DNA of 10,269 nt, taken from the NCBI GenBank assembly GCA_017451975.1, contig JAFTNI010000154.1:1-10269 (forward strand). Direction: 5' to 3'. The notes under the pieces are model-generated. The model did no database searches and was not told the origin of the DNA. It saw only the letters and a program-made list of their open reading frames with translations. The DNA is from Clostridia bacterium. GTDB taxonomy: Bacteria; Bacillota; Clostridia; Oscillospirales; CAG-272. Each line of letters begins with the position of its first letter. The first letter of the stretch is position 1. The position numbers and the translations under genes were made by a program. Below are positions 1 to 6,821 of the stretch, one piece after another.

Positions 1-2048
1 AAGGAGCTTTTGATTCTACATACGAAAGCGAATTTTCCGAGGTTATGACGGGCGCTGAAGAAACCTTTACAACGGGCGAAACACCCCTGCCCGACGACGT
101 TACCCCCTGGGAAGAGGCTATAGGCGCGGCTGAAGCGGAAGCAGATGCCGAGCCCGAAGCTGAAGCCGAGGCGGAAGATGAAGACGACCCCGCAATAAGC
201 GAGCTTCGCGCAACGCTCGAAGAAACGCGCCGCAGAATGCAGGCGGGCGGTGCCGTTGCCGCTGCAACCGCGGCACTTGCAGATGCAGACGAAGAAGAGG
301 AGAGCGAAGCCGAGGCCGAGCCCGAAGCCGAAATCCCCGAAGAGCCCAAGTATGTTTTCCCCCCTCTTGACCTTCTCGAAGCAGACCCCAACGAAACAGA
401 CGAAAGCGAATACAGCGAGCTCCAGGAGCGCGCAGACACGCTTATTGAAACGCTTAAAAACTTCAAGGTAAACGCAAGAGTCGTTGATATTTTCCGCGGC
501 CCTACGATTACGAGATTTGAAATAGCTCTCGCAACGGGTACGCGAGTTAACACGGTTAAAAACCTTGCCGACGATATTTCCTACGCCCTTGCCACAAACG
601 GCGTGCGTATAGAGCAGATACCCGGCAAAAGCGCTATTGGTATAGAAGTGCCCAACCTTGGCTCGCGCGATACGGTTTACCTGCGCACACTTCTAGAGGA
701 TGAAAAGTTTACGGAAGCAAAGAGCAAGCTCACAACGGCGCTCGGTAAAGGCGTTTCCGGTGAACACGTTTACCTCGATATTGCAAAAATGCCCCACTTG
801 CTTATTGCGGGTACCACGGGCTCGGGTAAATCCGTTTGCATCAACACAATGCTTATAAGCCTTCTTTATAAGGCAACGCCCGACGAGGTTAAGCTCGTGC
901 TCGTTGACCCGAAGAAGGTAGAGCTTAATATTTACAACGGCATACCCCACCTTCTTGTGCCCGTTGTGTTCGACCCGAAAAAGGCGGCCGGCGCGCTCCA
1001 CTGGTGCGTAACCGAAATGGAACGCCGCTTCGACCTTATCGAGTCTATGAACGTTCGTAATATCGACGGCTACAATAAAGCTATAGCCGACGACCCCAAT
1101 AAAGAAAAGCTCCCCCAGATAGTTATAGTTATCGACGAGCTTGCCGACCTTATGATGACGGCATCCAACGAGGTTGAAACGTCTATCTGCCGTATCGCGC
1201 AGAAGGCGCGTGCCGCAGGTATGCACCTTATTATAGGTACGCAGAGACCTTCCGTAGACGTTATCACGGGTCTTATCAAAGCAAACGTTCCTTCCCGTAT
1301 CGCCTTCACGGTTATGTCGCAGGTGGACTCCAGAACCATTATCGACTCCGTAGGCGCAGAAAAGCTTATAGGCAGGGGCGATATGCTCTATGCCCCCGTT
1401 GGCTCGAAGCCCATGCGTGCGCAGGGTGCTTTCGTTTCCGACGCAGAGCTTGAGGGAATTATAGAATTTATCAAGGAAAATGCGAAGAAAGCGGAATATT
1501 CCGGCGAAATCATGGCACGCATAGAAAAAGAAGCCGCGCTCTGCGGTAAGAAGGGCAAGGCCCGCGACGAAGCTTTGGATGCTATGGCAGAGGCTGAAGA
1601 AGAGGAAGAGGACGATCCTAAGCTCGAAGCTGCAATAAAGCTTGCAGTGGAATCAGGTAAAATTTCCACATCTCTCATTCAGCGCAAGCTTTCGCTCGGC
1701 TATGGCAGAGCCGCAAAGATCATCGACGTTATGGAACGCCGCGGTATAGTTGCTCCGCCCGAAGGTCAGAAGCCCCGCGAGGTGCTTATTTCCAAAGAGC
1801 AGTACCTTGAAATGACAATGAGAAAAGACGGCGCTGCGGGTGCAATGCAAAGAACGGGCGAAATGCCCTCTGCCCGCGCAATGCAAAGAACGGGCGAAAT
1901 GCCCTCTGCCCGCGCAATGCAAAGAACGGGCGAAATGCCCTCTGCCCGCACAATGCAGAGAACAGGCGAAATGCCCTCTGCCCGCACGATGCAGAGAACG
2001 GGTGAAATTCCGCGTACGCGCGAAAGCTTCCCCGAGGACGAGATCTGA
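1..2048 (+). CDS. ftsK: DNA translocase FtsK/SpoIIIE family, 5' partial
   Basis: ATP-driven, membrane-anchored double-stranded DNA pump that clears the chromosome from the division (or sporulation) septum. The frame is open from base 3, so the gene begins left of the window and the N-terminal membrane helices are not visible; the first Met in view is at 45. Numbering from that Met: an Asp/Glu/Ala-rich, presumably disordered linker (about 1-105); the alpha/beta motor with Walker A GTTGSGKS (256-263) and Walker B ending in D364-E365; and a gamma winged-helix domain (about 523-585) with the GYGRA signature, which in this family reads polar sequence signals. Unusually, the protein does not stop soon after gamma: a tail of five 12-residue repeats (600-659) follows. 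The family is certain. Whether it is the division or the sporulation paralogue cannot be told from this window. Confidence 0.96.
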   Translation, partial: GAFDSTYESEFSEVMTGAEETFTTGETPLPDDVTPWEEAIGAAEAEADAEPEAEAEAEDEDDPAISELRATLEETRRRMQAGGAVAAATAALADADEEEESEAEAEPEAEIPEEPKYVFPPLDLLEADPNETDESEYSELQERADTLIETLKNFKVNARVVDIFRGPTITRFEIALATGTRVNTVKNLADDISYALATNGVRIEQIPGKSAIGIEVPNLGSRDTVYLRTLLEDEKFTEAKSKLTTALGKGVSGEHVYLDIAKMPHLLIAGTTGSGKSVCINTMLISLLYKATPDEVKLVLVDPKKVELNIYNGIPHLLVPVVFDPKKAAGALHWCVTEMERRFDLIESMNVRNIDGYNKAIADDPNKEKLPQIVIVIDELADLMMTASNEVETSICRIAQKARAAGMHLIIGTQRPSVDVITGLIKANVPSRIAFTVMSQVDSRTIIDSVGAEKLIGRGDMLYAPVGSKPMRAQGAFVSDAELEGIIEFIKENAKKAEYSGEIMARIEKEAALCGKKGKARDEALDAMAEAEEEEEDDPKLEAAIKLAVESGKISTSLIQRKLSLGYGRAAKIIDVMERRGIVAPPEGQKPREVLISKEQYLEMTMRKDGAAGAMQRTGEMPSARAMQRTGEMPSARAMQRTGEMPSARTMQRTGEMPSARTMQRTGEIPRTRESFPEDEI
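1842..2021 (+). repeat. Five tandem 36-base repeats in the 3' end of ftsK
   Basis: Five consecutive in-frame 36-base units start at 1842, 1878, 1914, 1950 and 1986. Each encodes a version of AMQRTGEMPSAR. Units 1-3 are identical at DNA level, unit 4 has a few changes (T for A at position 1, plus silent changes), and unit 5 is the most diverged and ends IPRTR. Identical units at one end and decay at the other suggest recent copy-number expansion by slippage or recombination. The units encode a basic, Met/Arg-rich tail after the gamma domain. Confidence 0.97.
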
Positions 2049-2061
2049 TAACAAAATAAGC

Positions 2062-2098
2062 TTCAAAGTATTCGCGGCGACCCCGCGAATACTTTGAA
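2062..2098 (+). terminator. Perfect 16-bp hairpin downstream of ftsK
   Basis: Left arm TTCAAAGTATTCGCGG (2062-2077), loop CGACC, right arm CCGCGAATACTTTGAA (2083-2098), with no mismatch. It begins 14 bases after the ftsK stop, where a transcription terminator would be expected. There is no T-run after the stem, so it is not a classical rho-independent terminator. It could instead protect the ftsK mRNA 3' end, work with Rho, or act as a processing site. Confidence 0.6.
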
Positions 2099-2140
2099 AC
2101 AGGAAAGAAATTATTCTTCACATCAGTGAAGCTATATACG

Positions 2141-2147
2141 AGAAAGG
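2141..2147 (+). promoter_or_regulatory. Ribosome binding site of tmk
   Basis: AGAAAGG lies 8 bases before the ATG at 2156 and fixes that start. The same frame could begin at a GTG at 2126, but that codon lies inside a small hairpin (CTTCAC/GTGAAG, 2116-2131) with no such site at the right distance. Confidence 0.7.
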
Positions 2148-2155
2148 TTGTTTAT

Positions 2156-2839
2156 ATGGGCAAACTTATTGCAATAGAAGGGCTGGACGGCTCGGGAAAA
2201 GACACTCAGTCGAAGCTGCTTTTTGCCGACCTTACGGAAGAGGGCAGAAGCGTGCGCCTTATTTCCTTCCCCGATTACGAAAGCCCTTCCTCCACGCTCG
2301 TGAAAATGTATCTGGGCGGCGAGCTCGGCAAAAACCCGGGCGACGTTAACGCATACGCCGCTACGATGATGTTCGCCGCAGACCGCTTCGTTTCCTATAA
2401 AAAGGATTGGGGCGAGTTCCACGCGGAAAAGGACAATATAATTATCGCAAACAGATATACTACTTCAAACGCCATTCACCAGCTTTCAAAGCTTGACAGG
2501 GAAGAATGGGATGAATTTTTGCCGTGGCTCTATGATTTTGAATTTGGCAAGCTTGGGCTCCCCGTGCCCGACCTTGTAATTTACCTTGAGGTAAAGCCTG
2601 AGGTAACGCTCGAATACGTGCGCAAAAGAAGCATGGAAACGGGCAGAAAAATGGATATACACGAAAAAGACCGCGAATATATGATGCACTGCTACAAGGC
2701 GGCAGTATATGCGGCAGATAAGCTCGGCTGGGTTCGCATACAGTGCTGCAACGAGGAAGGCACAGATCTTTTGCCTATAGACGAAATTCAGGAAAAAATT
2801 CAGGAAAGCGTTATAAAATTCCTCGATGTAAAGGAATAA
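2156..2839 (+). CDS. tmk: Thymidylate kinase (dTMP kinase)
   Basis: Phosphorylates dTMP to dTDP with ATP, an essential step of dTTP synthesis in the cytoplasm. The 227-residue product opens with MGKLIAIEGLDGSGKDTQ: the P-loop is G9-LDGS-GK15, but the residue after the lysine is Asp16, with Thr17 next, instead of the usual Ser/Thr. The substrate motif normally written DRY appears as N99-R-Y-TTSNAIHQ, and the lid region is basic (K157-R-S...GRKMD, about 157-167). Length is within the family's range (about 200-230). These changes suggest a divergent clostridial subfamily rather than loss of function, since the rest of the fold looks intact. It ends 4 bases before the next gene and heads the compact operon. 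Confidence 0.9.
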   Translation: MGKLIAIEGLDGSGKDTQSKLLFADLTEEGRSVRLISFPDYESPSSTLVKMYLGGELGKNPGDVNAYAATMMFAADRFVSYKKDWGEFHAEKDNIIIANRYTTSNAIHQLSKLDREEWDEFLPWLYDFEFGKLGLPVPDLVIYLEVKPEVTLEYVRKRSMETGRKMDIHEKDREYMMHCYKAAVYAADKLGWVRIQCCNEEGTDLLPIDEIQEKIQESVIKFLDVKE

Positions 2840-2843
2840 TTAA

Positions 2844-3632
2844 ATGGAAAATATTTTAGAAAAAATCACACTCCGCGCCCCCGAAACAGAGGCGGAGTGG
2901 CAGGAAATAATAGACAATCAAAGCGAAATTTTCGGTGATGACAAAGCGTTTTACGATGATTTTTATATTTGGGCGGGCAAAAAATGCACGCTCGCGGCGT
3001 ACGCGGGCGGCAAAGCCGTTGGCGCTGTGAACTTCCCCGAAATAACTTATCCCGAAAAGGAAAAAACGCGTGTGGGCGGCTATATTTTCGCCGCTTGGGT
3101 TGCCCCCGGGTTTCGCGGGCGCGGCATTTTCGCTTCGCTTATGGCAGGGGCGGAAAAAATCATGCGTGCGCGCGGCTATGGTTTTGCTTTCGTAGTGCCC
3201 GCAGAAGAAAAGCTTTTTGCAATGTACGAAAAAATGGGTTATACGGTGAAGGCGGAAAACGGCTTCCCCTACAGCGCGCCGCGCGAAATTCTGCGCGAAT
3301 ATAACCCCACAGACGATATTTATATGCTTTGGAAGGTATATTCCCGCGTGCACGGTATGCCCGCCAAGGATATGGAATTTTTCAACCACACCATGCGAGT
3401 TTTCGAGGAAGAGGGCAGGTTTTTTGCCATTTCCAAGCGCGGTTACATCGTTTACGCTCCTTGCTATGATAACACAGTTACCGTTTACGACCGTATGGAG
3501 AAGGGAAGCCTTGTAGATGGCGGCGCAAGATGCGCGCGCGGCCTTTGCAAGCCCTTGAGTGAAGATGCAATGCCCGAAAAAATTTGCTTTAATGCGTTTT
3601 TCGAGCCGACTGATGAAATTTTCGGAAGATAA
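2844..3632 (+). CDS. GNAT family N-acetyltransferase with C-terminal extension
   Basis: Predicted cytoplasmic acetyl-CoA-dependent acetyltransferase of unknown substrate, 262 residues. The GNAT domain occupies about residues 8-140. Its acetyl-CoA pyrophosphate-binding motif A reads V86-AP-GF-R91-GRG-I95, followed by the FASLMAGAEK helix, and motif B ends with the typical LFAMYEKMGY (124-133). A further roughly 120 residues (142-262) follow the catalytic domain; I do not recognise them. Many single-domain GNATs end near 150-180 residues, so this looks like a two-part protein. Ribosome binding site AAGGA (2831-2835) overlaps the end of tmk and lies 8 bases before the ATG. Operon position gives no firm hint of substrate. 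Confidence 0.85.
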   Translation: MENILEKITLRAPETEAEWQEIIDNQSEIFGDDKAFYDDFYIWAGKKCTLAAYAGGKAVGAVNFPEITYPEKEKTRVGGYIFAAWVAPGFRGRGIFASLMAGAEKIMRARGYGFAFVVPAEEKLFAMYEKMGYTVKAENGFPYSAPREILREYNPTDDIYMLWKVYSRVHGMPAKDMEFFNHTMRVFEEEGRFFAISKRGYIVYAPCYDNTVTVYDRMEKGSLVDGGARCARGLCKPLSEDAMPEKICFNAFFEPTDEIFGR

Positions 3633-3637
3633 AGGAG
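3631..3637 (+). promoter_or_regulatory. Ribosome binding site of the DJ-1/PfpI gene
   Basis: AAAGGAG shares bases with the TAA stop of the upstream acetyltransferase gene (3630-3632) and lies 8 bases before the ATG at 3646. It selects this start over an in-frame ATG at 3559, which lies inside the upstream gene and has no such site. Confidence 0.8.
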
Positions 3638-3645
3638 CAGAATTT

Positions 3646-4188
3646 ATGAAAAAAGTTATAGTTTTCCTTGCCGACGGCTCGGAAGAAATAGAAGCGCTCA
3701 CCCCCGTGGATATGCTTCGCCGCGCGGGCGCAGAGGTAACATTTGCGGGCGCGGGCAAAAAAGAATGCCTTTGCTCACACGGCGTTAAAATCGTTACGGA
3801 CAAGACTGCGGCGGAATGTGCCTGTGAGGATTACGATATGGTAGTGTTGCCCGGCGGTATGCCCTGCACGCTCAACCTCGGCGCAGACGCCGACGTGGAA
3901 AAAATCGCGAAAAAGGCTTTTGCGGAAGGCAAGCTCGTTGCGGCTATATGCGCCGCACCCTCTCTGCTCGGCGCTTGGGGCATGCTTTCGGGCAAGCGCG
4001 CAACCTGCTACCCCGGCTTTGAAGAAAAGCTTACCGGTGCGGTGCTTGCGGGTGAAAAAGCCGTGCGCGACGGCAACGTTATCACCGCTTGCGGCGCAGG
4101 CGCGGCTATGGAGTTTGCGCTCCTGCTCGTTGCCGCACTTTACGGCGGCGATGCAAGCGAAAATTTAAGAAAGGCGGTTCTTGCATAA
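3646..4188 (+). CDS. DJ-1/PfpI (ThiJ/YajL) family protein
   Basis: A 180-residue single-domain protein with a Rossmann-like flavodoxin fold. Family members include human DJ-1 and E. coli YajL, with proposed roles in oxidative stress defence and as glyoxalase/deglycase. The N-terminus MKKVIVFLADGSEEIEAL matches the DJ-1 start, with E16 aligning to the acidic residue (E18 in human DJ-1) that contacts the reactive cysteine. That cysteine is C102 in AICAAPSLLG, the nucleophile elbow. VVLPGG (66-71) and the Cys-Gly-Ala-Gly-Ala segment near 147-151 are also typical. Length is normal. The stop codon overlaps the next start by one base (TAATG). The exact substrate cannot be set from sequence. Confidence 0.92.
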   Translation: MKKVIVFLADGSEEIEALTPVDMLRRAGAEVTFAGAGKKECLCSHGVKIVTDKTAAECACEDYDMVVLPGGMPCTLNLGADADVEKIAKKAFAEGKLVAAICAAPSLLGAWGMLSGKRATCYPGFEEKLTGAVLAGEKAVRDGNVITACGAGAAMEFALLLVAALYGGDASENLRKAVLA

Positions 4189-4775
4189 TGTACGAAATAA
4201 GAAAACACAAAACGGAAATACGCGAATATTACCTTGCAAAGCGCCGCGGGCTTGAAGACGCCGAGCGCGCCGAGAAAAACGAAAAAATATGCAAAAATAT
4301 GCTCGGCTCCGCTACGTTCAGATATGCGGATATAATTCTTATGTATTACCCGAAGCCCGATGAAATAGATATACGCCCTGTGGCAGAGGCGGCGCTTGCG
4401 GCGGGCAAAAAAATAGCTTTCCCGCGCTGCAACCCCGCAGACCACACTATGGTTTTCCACTACGTAAGCTCGCTCGATGAGCTTTTGCCCGGCTCGTATA
4501 ATCTTATGGAGCCTGCGGAAAGCTTGCCTGCTTTCACACCTGAGCTTGCGGAAAAATGCAACGTGGCATGCATCGTTCCCGCGGTGGTTTTCGATAAAAA
4601 GGGCTTTCGCATCGGTTACGGCGGCGGATATTACGACAGATACCTCGCGGGCTTCAGGGGCACGAAGGTCGGCTTTGCCTACCGCGATTTCATCGTGAAC
4701 TCCGTTCCGCACGGCCGCTTTGACCTTACGGTAGACGTGATGATCACGGAAAGAGGACTTTATGCGAAGAGTTAA
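4188..4775 (+). CDS. 5-formyltetrahydrofolate cyclo-ligase
   Basis: Converts 5-formyl-THF to 5,10-methenyl-THF with ATP, returning a dead-end folate to the one-carbon pool (cytoplasmic; MTHFS/YgfA/YqgN family). The 195-residue protein carries the family's N-terminal basic helix with K-x2-R-R (K18-RR), the YYPKPDEIDIRP strand region (53-64), and the signature VPAVVFDKKGFRIGYGGGYYDR spanning 130-151, with the GYGGGYYDR nucleotide-binding loop at 143-151. Start chosen at 4188 because it overlaps the preceding stop by one base and gives the usual length; upstream in-frame codons lie inside the DJ-1 gene. An AGAAAGG at 4168-4174 is 13 bases away, rather far, so translation probably relies on coupling. 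Confidence 0.93.
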   Translation: MYEIRKHKTEIREYYLAKRRGLEDAERAEKNEKICKNMLGSATFRYADIILMYYPKPDEIDIRPVAEAALAAGKKIAFPRCNPADHTMVFHYVSSLDELLPGSYNLMEPAESLPAFTPELAEKCNVACIVPAVVFDKKGFRIGYGGGYYDRYLAGFRGTKVGFAYRDFIVNSVPHGRFDLTVDVMITERGLYAKS

Positions 4776-5682
4776 CGCTTCGCATCCTTTTTTTGCGGCG
4801 CCCGCGCTTGTTCTGGTTATATCGGTTTTCATGCTGTTCGTGCGGTTTGCAAACCTCGATACAGATAACGAAGCGGTTATTTACGGCGTAATGCTCGTTT
4901 TGCAGCTTCTCGTTTTTGCCGTGCCCACGGGCGGGTTCTGCTATTTGCGTGGCAAAAAATACGTGCCGACGCTCGACATTTACGCGCCCAGAAAGCATTC
5001 CATGCGCGTTATAATACTCGGCGCTCTGCTTATAATGCTCGCTTCAGGCGTGCTTAAATTCGGGCTTTTCCATTTTGCCTACGATTATTCGGCGTACCTG
5101 CTCTACGGCAGCAGTATAACGCTTAACACGGGCTCGTTCGGCGGCACGGTGCTCATGGTGCTTTCGCTTGCCGTTCTGCCCGCGATTACGGAGGAGTTTA
5201 TTTTCCGCGGAATAGTGCTGAGCGAGTACAGGGCGGGCGGATCTGTTTTTTCGCTCGTTTTCTCCTCGCTGCTTTTCGCTTTCGTTCACTTCGATTTGCC
5301 GCAGTTTCCGATCTACTTTTTGCTCGGTATGCTACTTGGCTGGGTTGCGTATATAACACGCTCTGTATGGGCTTCTGCGGCGGTGCACCTTGCGTATAAT
5401 TTATACGTTATATTCTTCGAAAAGTACATATGGCTCTTTTCCTCCAACCCCGATAGCGATATTCTTTTCTGGCTTATACTTACGGCGGCGATGTTCGTTT
5501 GCGCCTTCTTCTTCCTGGGCGCGGCAGAGCGCGTTATGCGCTATTGCGCCGAAAACGGCGACAGCGCCCCGAAGCCGCTGAAAAAGAAAAAGCTGAAGGC
5601 GCAGATTGTGGAGGCGATTATGGAAAAGCCTTTTCTGGCAGAAGTTGCGCTTTTCGTTATAGTCGGGCTTATAGTTATGTAA
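4762..5682 (+). CDS. CPBP family intramembrane glutamic endopeptidase (CAAX protease-like)
   Basis: Multi-pass membrane protein of 306 residues in the CPBP/Abi family (type II CAAX prenyl protease fold). All three active-site motifs are present: E144-E145-xxx-R149 (TEEFIFRG), F172-xxx-H176 (FAFVH) and H209-LAY-N213. Hydrophobic helices can be seen at about 12-30, 38-60, 82-105, 127-142, 161-178, 183-198, 203-220, 234-255 and 291-306. A basic segment KPLKKKKLK (271-279) follows the last core helix and precedes a final hydrophobic stretch. The gene overlaps the end of the cyclo-ligase gene by 14 bases, with AGAGGA (4752-4757) only 4 bases before the ATG. Bacterial relatives act in peptide processing, bacteriocin immunity or protein sorting; the substrate here is unknown. 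Confidence 0.9.
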   Translation: MRRVNASHPFFAAPALVLVISVFMLFVRFANLDTDNEAVIYGVMLVLQLLVFAVPTGGFCYLRGKKYVPTLDIYAPRKHSMRVIILGALLIMLASGVLKFGLFHFAYDYSAYLLYGSSITLNTGSFGGTVLMVLSLAVLPAITEEFIFRGIVLSEYRAGGSVFSLVFSSLLFAFVHFDLPQFPIYFLLGMLLGWVAYITRSVWASAAVHLAYNLYVIFFEKYIWLFSSNPDSDILFWLILTAAMFVCAFFFLGAAERVMRYCAENGDSAPKPLKKKKLKAQIVEAIMEKPFLAEVALFVIVGLIVM

Positions 5683-5689
5683 TAAATTT

Positions 5690-5735
5690 TTCAAAACCGC
5701 AAAGAATAAGAAAAAACTTATTCGGCGGTTTTGAA
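5690..5735 (+). promoter_or_regulatory. Hairpin ending 2 bases before the mltG start codon
   Basis: Outer stem TTCAAAACCGC (5690-5700) pairs with GCGGTTTTGAA (5725-5735). An internal loop (AAA against G) leads to an inner stem GAATAAG (5704-5710)/CTTATTC (5717-5723) closed by six A. The shape (A-rich, GC core, TTTT) resembles a bidirectional rho-independent terminator for the preceding operon. It also occupies the whole region where a ribosome binding site for mltG should lie; the only candidate, GGCGG at 5724-5728, is inside the stem. Confidence 0.65.
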
Positions 5736-6740
5736 TAATGAAGAAAAAATATAAGGTTTTACTTTTTATAATATCTGTTTTGCTCACGGCGGCGCTTGCT
5801 TCAGGCGCGGTTATAGCTGCCGCAAACGACGTTTTTGCGCTTTGCAAAAGCGGGAGCGAAAAAACCTTTGCGCTGGGCGAGGAAACTGCGCTGCGCGAAG
5901 GCGCACAGAAGCTGAAGGAAGAGGGAATTATAGCCTTTCCGCTTCTTTTCAGAATTTATTTTTCTATGAAAAGCGAGGCGCGCACGCTACCCGCGGGGGA
6001 ATACACCCTTTCGCCCGCAATGAGCTACGATGAAATACGCTACGAGCTTTTCGGCATAGGGCGCGAGCGCACGCAGGTGCGCATAACCGTGCCCGAGGGC
6101 TATACCACAGACGAAATTATAGAGCTTTTCCTTGAAAACGGCATTGGCACGCGCGCGGGCTTCGAGGAAGCCATAGCGCACGGCGAATTCGATTTCGGTT
6201 TTGTTTCGGCCATACCCGAAAACCCTGCGCGGAAATACCGCCTGGACGGCTACCTTTTCCCCGATACGTATATGTTTTTTTCAGATTCTTCGGAGGAAGA
6301 GGCTATTGCGAAAATGCTTGCGAACTTCGAGCGCAAGTTTACGGCTACGATGGCATCAGACGCGGCGCGTGCGGGCTACAGCATAGACGAAGCCGTTATA
6401 CTTGCCTCTATGGTTCAGCGCGAGGCATATTACCTTTCCGATATGGCGGGCATTTCTTCCGTTTTTCGCAACAGACTGCGCGGCGGTATGAAATACCTGC
6501 AAAGCGATGCAACAGCGCTTTACGGCGATACCTACGATACCTATAAAAACGCAGGCTTGCCGCCGGGTGCAATTTGTAACCCGGGCGCGGCGGCGCTGGA
6601 GGCGGCGGTTTACCCCGCTAACACGAAATATTATTATTTCCTTACGGGGAACGATAAAAAAGCCGTTTTCTCGCGCACGTACGCAGAGCATAAGCGCGCC
6701 GTTGCAAGGTGGAAAAAAGGAAAATAACGGCGGTTTTGAA
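5723..6740. repeat. 13-base direct repeat flanking mltG
   Basis: CGGCGGTTTTGAA occurs at 5723-5735, just before the mltG start, and again at 6728-6740, directly after its stop. The first copy is the right arm of the 5690-5735 hairpin; the second has no nearby partner arm. Both are followed by a TAA-containing AT-rich run. This entry spans both copies; mltG lies between them. Confidence 0.8.
5738..6727 (+). CDS. mltG: Endolytic transglycosylase MltG (YceG-like)
   Basis: Membrane-anchored lytic transglycosylase that cleaves nascent peptidoglycan strands and is thought to set glycan length. The 329-residue protein starts with a signal-anchor (basic MKKKYK then hydrophobic 7-29). It continues through an N-terminal LysM-like region (about 82-120) into the YceG catalytic domain. 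Recognised signatures are DGYLFPDTY (170-178), ILASMVQREA with the catalytic glutamate at E229, the VFRNRL helix (242-247), LQSDATALYG (254-263), and GLPPGAICNPG (273-283) near the C-terminus. The residue three positions before E229 pairs with Gln rather than the common Glu-Lys, a tolerated change. No good ribosome binding site is visible. In B. subtilis the homologue YrrL sits beside the U32 gene yrrO, as here. Confidence 0.94.
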   Translation: MKKKYKVLLFIISVLLTAALASGAVIAAANDVFALCKSGSEKTFALGEETALREGAQKLKEEGIIAFPLLFRIYFSMKSEARTLPAGEYTLSPAMSYDEIRYELFGIGRERTQVRITVPEGYTTDEIIELFLENGIGTRAGFEEAIAHGEFDFGFVSAIPENPARKYRLDGYLFPDTYMFFSDSSEEEAIAKMLANFERKFTATMASDAARAGYSIDEAVILASMVQREAYYLSDMAGISSVFRNRLRGGMKYLQSDATALYGDTYDTYKNAGLPPGAICNPGAAALEAAVYPANTKYYYFLTGNDKKAVFSRTYAEHKRAVARWKKGK

Positions 6741-6754
6741 ATAAATAATTATTT

Positions 6755-6782
6755 GTGTAGGGGAGGGGCTTGCTCCTCCCTG
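6755..6782 (+). repeat. REP-like palindrome of the TGTAGGG type
   Basis: A G-rich arm GGGAGGGGC (6761-6769) and C-rich arm GCTCCTCCC (6772-6780) form a 9-bp stem with one G-U pair and a very tight turn. It begins GTGTAGGGG. Preceded by the AT palindrome AAATAATTATTT (6743-6754). Elements of this look are dispersed in many clostridial genomes (from memory, not checked here). With the 6728-6740 repeat, it fills the 94-base gap between mltG and the U32 gene. Confidence 0.6.
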
Positions 6783-6809
6783 AAAATACTTTCTTTTAAG
6801 AGAGCGAAA

Positions 6810-6815
6810 AAGGAG
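6810..6815 (+). promoter_or_regulatory. Ribosome binding site of the U32 gene
   Basis: AAGGAG lies 6 bases before the ATG at 6822. It excludes the longer in-frame extension back to 6507, which runs through the end of mltG and the palindromic repeat. Confidence 0.85.
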
Positions 6816-6821
6816 AAAAAT

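Noticed and set aside
1842..2021. CRISPR-like array of 36-base units
   Set aside because: Units are directly adjacent with no spacers and stay in frame with ftsK, so this is a coding tandem repeat.
1653..2066. Repeat-containing open frames on the - strand opposite the ftsK tail
   Set aside because: They arise because a 36-base repeat keeps all six frames open; no independent start or family signal.
2856..3803. 315-codon open frame on the - strand
   Set aside because: Lies antisense to the GNAT and DJ-1 genes, both of which have clear family motifs and ribosome binding sites. Its product has no recognisable domain.
4089..4187. Longer N-terminus for the cyclo-ligase
   Set aside because: It lies within the DJ-1 gene in another frame and does not resemble the family; 4188 gives the usual length.
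6507..6821. Longer N-terminus for the U32 protein
   Set aside because: It would overlap mltG and read through a palindromic repeat; the AAGGAG before 6822 and the family's N-terminal motif settle the start.
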